Below are positions 59,110 through 64,000 of a stretch of 64,000 bases of DNA, piece by piece. The notes beneath the pieces were generated by a model that saw only the letters and a list, made by a program, of their open reading frames with translations, made no database searches and was not told the origin of the DNA. Within the stretch, counting starts at the first letter, position 1. Each line of letters starts with the position of its first letter. Location: the NCBI GenBank assembly GCA_028583415.1, contig CM053275.1, positions 9,363,208 to 9,427,207 of the forward strand, written 5' to 3'. Both the position numbers and the translations under genes were made by a program. The stretch comes from Protea cynaroides (taxonomy: Eukaryota > Streptophyta > Magnoliopsida > Proteales > Proteaceae).

Positions 59110-59960
59110 TTCATGCAAATTATCCTAAGTCGGATCGTTTGAATTTCAAATCATCATATCTTGATCATCCGACATCGGATTCAGATAATTCCAAGACCAT
59201 AATTCTTCATTCATGATGTTCTACAAAGTGGACGTAAAAAATCCCAGGTAGAAGTCACCAGTGGGTCCCATGCAAACTTGCATGCAAAATGATCGTTAAT
59301 GATCGTTAGAACTTCAAAGCTTCATATCTTTCCCGTTCTACATCGGATTCAGATGATTCCAAGACCATTATTCTTCATTCATGATGTTCTACAAAGTGGA
59401 CGTAAAAAAATCCCGGGTAGAAGTCACCAGTGGGTCCTATGCAAACTTGCATGCAAAATGATCGTTAGAACTTCAAAGCTTCATATCTTTCCCGTTCTAC
59501 ATCGGATTCAGATGATTCCAAGACCATTATTCTTCATTCATGATGTTTTACAAAGTGGACATAAAAAATCCCGGGTAGAAGTCACCAGTGGGTCCCATGC
59601 AAACTTGCATGCAAAATGATCGTTAGAACTTCAAAGCTTCATATCTTTCCCGTTCTACATCGGATTTAGATGATTCCAAGACCATTATTCTTCATTCATG
59701 ATGTTCTACAAAGTGGACGTAAAAAATCCCGGGTAGAAGTCACCAGTGGGTCCCATGCAAACTTGCATACAAAATGATCGTTAAAACTTCAAAGCTTCAT
59801 ATTTTTTCCGTTCTACATCGGATTCAGGTGATTCCAGTCTCATTATGTTCCATTTTTAGTGCTCTTCAAAGTGAACGTAAAATATTTGCGGTAGAAGCCT
59901 CCGAAGGATCTCATGCAGAATGGTCAATCAAATTATCGATAATTGGTCCGCTTAAACTTT
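59110..59960. repeat. 158-bp tandem repeat array in the Ogre-type LTR
   Basis: Units start GATCGTTAGAACTTCAAAGC at 59301, 59460, 59618 and 59776, spaced 159, 158 and 158 bp, with a degenerate unit before and one after. Each carries TTCCCGTTCTACATCGGATT and GTAGAAGTCACCAGTGGGTC. The solo LTR at 25230-25520 has two or three diverged units. Confidence 0.92.
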
Positions 59961-60268
59961 AAAAATTCATAAGTTGACCATTTTACTTCCAAATGAGGTG
60001 ATTCAAGTTTCTATATTCCTCATTTTTAATGTTCTACAAAATGAATGCAAAAAAAAATTTGGAATAGAGGCCATTAGAAAATTTCATGCGGGATAACAAC
60101 AGAAATGACCCGTGAAATGACAAGGGGGAAAAACCCAGTTAATTCCAATCAGTCCAGTCAACTCAGTTCAAACCAGTTTTGGTCCAACCTAGCTCAACCC
60201 ATATCAGTTGTCAACCTAAGTCAGTCTCAACCCATTTCGAATCAGTTCATCTATGTGCATAATATTTA

Positions 60269-60273
<5 letters not shown>

Positions 60274-60348
<75 letters not shown>
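60274..60348. repeat. (AT)n microsatellite in the Ogre-type LTR
   Basis: About 75 bp of AT, in the same relative place as the (AT)n of the solo LTR. Confidence 0.95.
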
Positions 60349-60354
<6 letters not shown>

Positions 60355-60419
60355 GTATGTATGTTATTAAATATATGTGTATATATGTATATAATATATA
60401 TTATTATATGTAAATGATA

Positions 60420-61440
60420 ATCCAAAAGATTTTGAGAAGAAAAAGGAAAGAGGGATGAGAAAAAACGTGGAAGAGAATGGGATTTTGATTTTGGGGATAA
60501 ATCCAAAAGATTTTGAGAAAAAAAAGGAAAGAGGGAGAGAGGAAAAACGTGACTCTTTCTAAGAGAATCCAAAGGATTTTGTTGGAGAAAAAAAAGGAAA
60601 GGGGGGAGAGAAAAAACGTGGAAAAGAATGGGGATTTCGATTTTGGGATAAATCCAAAAGATTTTGAGAAAAAAAAAGGAAAAAGAGAGAAAAAACGTGA
60701 CTCTTTCTAAGAGAATCCAAAGGATTTTGTTGGAGAAAAAAAAGGAAAGAGGGGAGAGAAAAAAATGTGGAAAAGAATGGGGATTTGGATTTTGGGGATA
60801 AATCCAAAAGATTTTGGGAAAAAAAAGGAAAAGCGAGAGAGGAAAAACGTGACTCTTTCTAAGAGAATCCAAGGGATTTTGTTGGAGAAAAAAAAAAGGA
60901 AAGAAGAAAGAGAAAACGTGGGGGTTTTTAGGAGGGACGGTTTTAGGGAAGAAAGAAAAGAAAAAAGAAAAAAAAAGGAGAGGATTTAGGGTTTCTAGAT
61001 TGTTTTTTTAAGGGAAAGAGGGAGAAGATAAAAGGGACGTGAGAGAGAGAAGAAAGGGACTTTTTCCAAAGAGAAAAAAAAGGGAAAAGAGAAAGAAAAA
61101 CGTGGAAAGGTTTTTGAGCTAAGTTTTGGGAGAAAAGTAAGGGAATAAGAGAGAAAAAAATGGGGAAAGAAAAAAAATGTGAAAGGGCTTTGTGGCTCAC
61201 GTTTTTGGTAGAAAAGTAAGGGAAAAAGAGAGAAAAAAAAGGGGGAAAGAAAAAAAACGTGAAAGGCCTTTGTGGCTCACGTTTTTGGTAGAAAAAGAAG
61301 GGAAGAAGAGAGAAAAAAGAGGAAGAAAAAAAAACCAGAAAAAAGAGAAGGGAAAAACGTGAAGAGGGAGTTTGATAGAGTTTGGGCTCTCGGTTTGAAA
61401 AAAAAAAAAGGAGAAAGAAGAAGAAGAAGGGAGGAGCAAG
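60420..61440. repeat. Purine-rich tandem repeats in the Ogre-type LTR
   Basis: Units of about 120-150 bp with AATCCAAAAGATTTTGAGAA and CGTGACTCTTTCTAAGAGAA, then 60-70-bp units with GGCTTTGTGGCTCACGTTTT (61110-61310). One strand is almost entirely A and G. Predicted Phe/Ser- and Lys/Glu-rich frames are artefacts of composition. Confidence 0.85.
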
Positions 61441-62380
61441 CAGAACCTATGAGCATCTAGGTAAGCTGCTTTTACTTTTATTTTTCTTCTATTGTTTTTC
61501 TTAACTACAAATCTCCATCTCATGAGCCACTCTACCTCACCATTAACCAATTTCCATCATCAATCTAGCCTACACTTGATTTCAATCCCTATACAATCAG
61601 CACTCTAACCGATTTCATCTCATACTCCAATCATCAGCCTTGTGCTACCACCTATCCGTAACCCCACTCACTTCCATCTCCTACTGAACCAACCAACACC
61701 CCACACCACTTACTTGAACCTAGCTATGTTACCTTCCTCATCTTACCCTTGATCTTTTTCATTAAATATGGGCCATTGATTGAATCTATGATCATGATAT
61801 GCTTGAATAAAAAAAATCTGAATTTTGATTCTTTATCGTGTTAATATGATGTCCATTCAAAATCTGATCCATTGAATGTGAAATTTGTTTTGATCATGTG
61901 ATAAAAATTTGTCCATTGATATTTGAATGAATGAACTTGATTAATTGATGTGAATTTAATCTGAATCGTTGATCTTTTAAGATCCAATCATGTGAATGGA
62001 TGGTTAATTAATCTGAACCATTGATTTTAATCTGATGATGATTTAATGAATTAATTTGAGCCATTAAAGTCTTATTAATTGAGGGTATATGATCTGAACT
62101 GTTTTAAGATCTTGTATTACTTTCAATCATCAATCAAATGTGATTTCCGTCACATTGTTGATAATCGATGCATTGAATCTAGACCGTAGATTTGAAAATA
62201 CGTTTTGATTGATTGACTCACATGCCTTGGTTGTTTATCACATGCCATATTTTGATGCTATATTGTTCACATGCTATATTTGGATGCTTATATGCACACA
62301 CTGCCACAATTGGAATAATCACATTGCCATGATTGGAATGATCATACTCACATGCTATATTGGATGCTTATTGCCATATT

Positions 62381-62590
62381 TAGGGTAGAAAACCCTAAAA
62401 TGGAAAGAAAGTAACATTTAGGGTAGAAAACCCTAAAATGAAAATAAAATAACAATTAGGGTAGAATACCCTAAAATGGAAAGAATGTAACAATTAGGGT
62501 AGAAAACCCTAAAAAAATGGAAATAAAATAATAATTAGGGTAGAAAATCCTAAAATGGAAAGAAAATAACAATTAGGGTAGAAAATAGCA
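62381..62590. repeat. Telomere-motif hairpin repeats in the Ogre-type LTR
   Basis: Five to six units of about 40 bp. Each has TTAGGGTAGAAAACCCTAAA, an inverted pair of telomere-like half-motifs, followed by an A-rich spacer (ATGGAAAGAAAGTAACA). Non-coding. Confidence 0.85.
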
Positions 62591-63683
62591 TACTAGATCA
62601 TGCCATGTAGGCTCTTGCCTTATTTGCCATACATGCCATATTTGACAGATTTTTAAACAATCTTCTTTGGTTGTTGATTTTTTTGTCATAAATGTTTTAT
62701 GTGCCATATTTAGATAGAATATTCTATTTTTTGGCAATAACTTATTTTATGCAACATCCTAATCAAACTGCCATATCTGCACACTTCTAGAAGACAATCT
62801 AGGCGTGGGGACGTGCATTTAGGCACCCACATTCTTGGGAAGGGTATAATGAGAATAATAAAATCTTAATAAAGAAAGAGAATTCTTTGCCAAACCTTCC
62901 AAAATTAGAATTCAGAATGAAAAGGGTAATTTAGGACGATTTGTCCCTCGACAAACCCTAAACCTAGAATAGGTTCTAAACCCTAAACCTAGAATAGGTT
63001 CTCAATTTTTAACCTTGAACAGGTTATCCATCTCGAACTATGCGGATTCTGATTCCTAGGGCAAACCCTAGGATACGTAGGCCATTTGGGAGAAACCCAA
63101 ATTCGGATCCACAATTTAGTCCACTTGGACTATCCATAGATCCACTAGGATATTATCCACATTCCAATCCAAATAGGGTTATTCTTAGATCCACTAAGAC
63201 TATCTATCAGTCCACATGGACTATCCAGATCCTAACCCATAGGATTTCTCAACCATTCAAACATAAATTTCAACTTGAACAATGAACTTAATCATGCACA
63301 AGCATAAATCACATCCATAAACTTTAATCACACCTGAACTACGATGGTGAACCTGATTTTTGGAATAATTCCGTGATACGTAGGCAATCTGATGGATACA
63401 GATTCGGTTCAATGATATCAAACCACTTGGTTTGATTTGGTTTAACAAATATAGTCTAGCATAGGAAAGGTATATGAGACCGATTTTGATCGGGCGGTTT
63501 GGGTGCCTAACCCCTTCCCATAACCGTAACCTGACACTTACTCAATCTCTGATGGACCAGAAATCCAATCTAAGGGTCATGAGTCAATCGAAGTCTTACC
63601 TTGGGGTGAGATTTCACATTTCTAAGGTCCTAGACCTAAATCTAGGTGGCGACTTCTAAAGATTTCCATTTTTGTCCTCACAG

Positions 63684-63701
63684 TGGCGACTCCACTGGGG
63701 A
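63684..63701 (+). other. Primer-binding site of the Ogre-type element
   Basis: TGGCGACTCCACTGGGGA one base after the LTR end. It matches the recalled tRNA-Arg primer site of Ogre-like elements. Confidence 0.75.
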
Positions 63702-64000
63702 TATAAATGTCAAACTCCTAAATGAAAACTTTCCTTGTGTGAATTGGATGCTAGATTTTAGGATACTATATTTATGCTTGTATAATATTGCTTTGGGGGG
63801 AATGGGTTAAGTCACACATTCGTGCGAGTAGTCGAACCGGGTCCCATGTATATGGGGCAGCCCGCTAGGAGAAACACACAGCCTTGGCCTGTACTTTGTG
63901 AGACCACGATCGGTGAGCAGCCTCTAACGAGCGTTTCTTGGGTCCGCCTGGGAATACGTTAGGCTACTCCACGTCGCTTGGATCCTTGCAACATAGTATA

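Larger units (their letters stand above)
58842..64000 (+). mobile_element. Ogre/Tat-lineage gypsy element: 5' LTR, PBS and start of internal region
   Basis: LTR 58842-63682 (TGTAAGCACCCCATTTTTGC to TTTGTCCTCACA, 4,841 bp). It is followed by one base and TGGCGACTCCACTGGGGA (63684-63701), the tRNA-Arg-type primer site I know from Ogre-like elements, whose LTRs reach 5-6 kb. The insertion breaks the gypsy protease; the probable 5-bp target TATAG is at 58837-58841. No gag is seen before the window ends. Confidence 0.85.

Noticed and set aside
59110..59960. CRISPR-like array
   Set aside because: The units are contiguous 158-bp repeats with no unique spacers, inside a plant LTR.
60216..61550. Several Phe/Ser- or Lys/Glu-rich frames
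   Set aside because: Purine-rich tandem repeats of the LTR stay open by composition in several frames at once.

Overview
The window is nuclear DNA of a flowering plant, most likely a non-grass angiosperm. It holds spliced small genes, Ty1/copia and Ty3/gypsy elements, a plant L1-type LINE, a PIF/Harbinger transposon, MITEs and a plastid-DNA insertion that includes accD, a gene grasses have lost from the plastid. I could not name the species. There is no prokaryotic or organellar organisation.

The only plausible functional host genes belong to one tandem family on the minus strand. It encodes a small secreted cysteine-rich peptide: signal-peptide exon, one phase-1 intron, then an exon with 12 cysteines. 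Six copies or remnants are present: A (8525-9112, intact), B (24456-29485, frameshift, lost splice acceptor, intron split by a 4.45-kb solo LTR), C (35025-35624, intact), D (38156-38280, 3' fragment), E (51232-51707, one nonsense codon) and F (54343-54529, cut by a gypsy element). The flanks repeat with them (for example 1-150 with 10495-10640, 300-700 with 20680-21600 and 39440-39990, and 50100-51240 with 53200-54350). The region is therefore a tandem gene cluster repeatedly invaded by transposons. Because units share flanks, several insertions can be checked against an empty site in a sister unit.

Layout. 1-703 is unit flank. 704-8022 is a broken LINE carrying a solo LTR (6156-7627) in its RNase H region. 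8030-10490 is gene A with flanks and a MITE. 10495-13586 is unit flank with a gypsy 3' end (12522-12935) and an aspartate aminotransferase fragment (12939-13190). 13590-20527 is a nearly complete PIF/Harbinger element with TTA target duplication, a Myb/SANT-like ORF, a DDE transposase, a chimeric plastid fragment and a small GRF-type zinc-finger ORF. 20531-24450 is unit flank with a foldback element and two MULE-type MITEs. 24456-29485 is gene B with an Ogre-like solo LTR (24759-29208). 29651-30340 is a Tat-like LTR with its primer-binding site. 30625-32315 is a long-inverted-repeat MULE-like element. 32325-34690 is flank with a LINE fragment. 34699-34943 is another MULE MITE. 35025-38280 holds genes C and D.

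39991-50160 is a compound insertion: a 5'-truncated minus-strand copia element (39991-45325) next to a chloroplast SRP receptor (cpFtsY) gene fragment bounded by inverted repeats. 50160-54529 is a 3.1-kb duplicated pair of units carrying E and F. 54530-58841 is the 5' part of a Tekay/Del-like gypsy element (LTR, PBS, gag, protease), interrupted at 58842 by a 4.84-kb Ogre-type LTR with its PBS at 63684. That element runs off the window.

The most interesting points are the tandem cysteine-rich peptide family, the chimeric plastid insert and zinc-finger ORF inside the Harbinger element, the cpFtsY capture, and a MULE-MITE family whose insertions are proved by empty sites. No search or alignment program was run. 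Family names come from motif recognition and memory.
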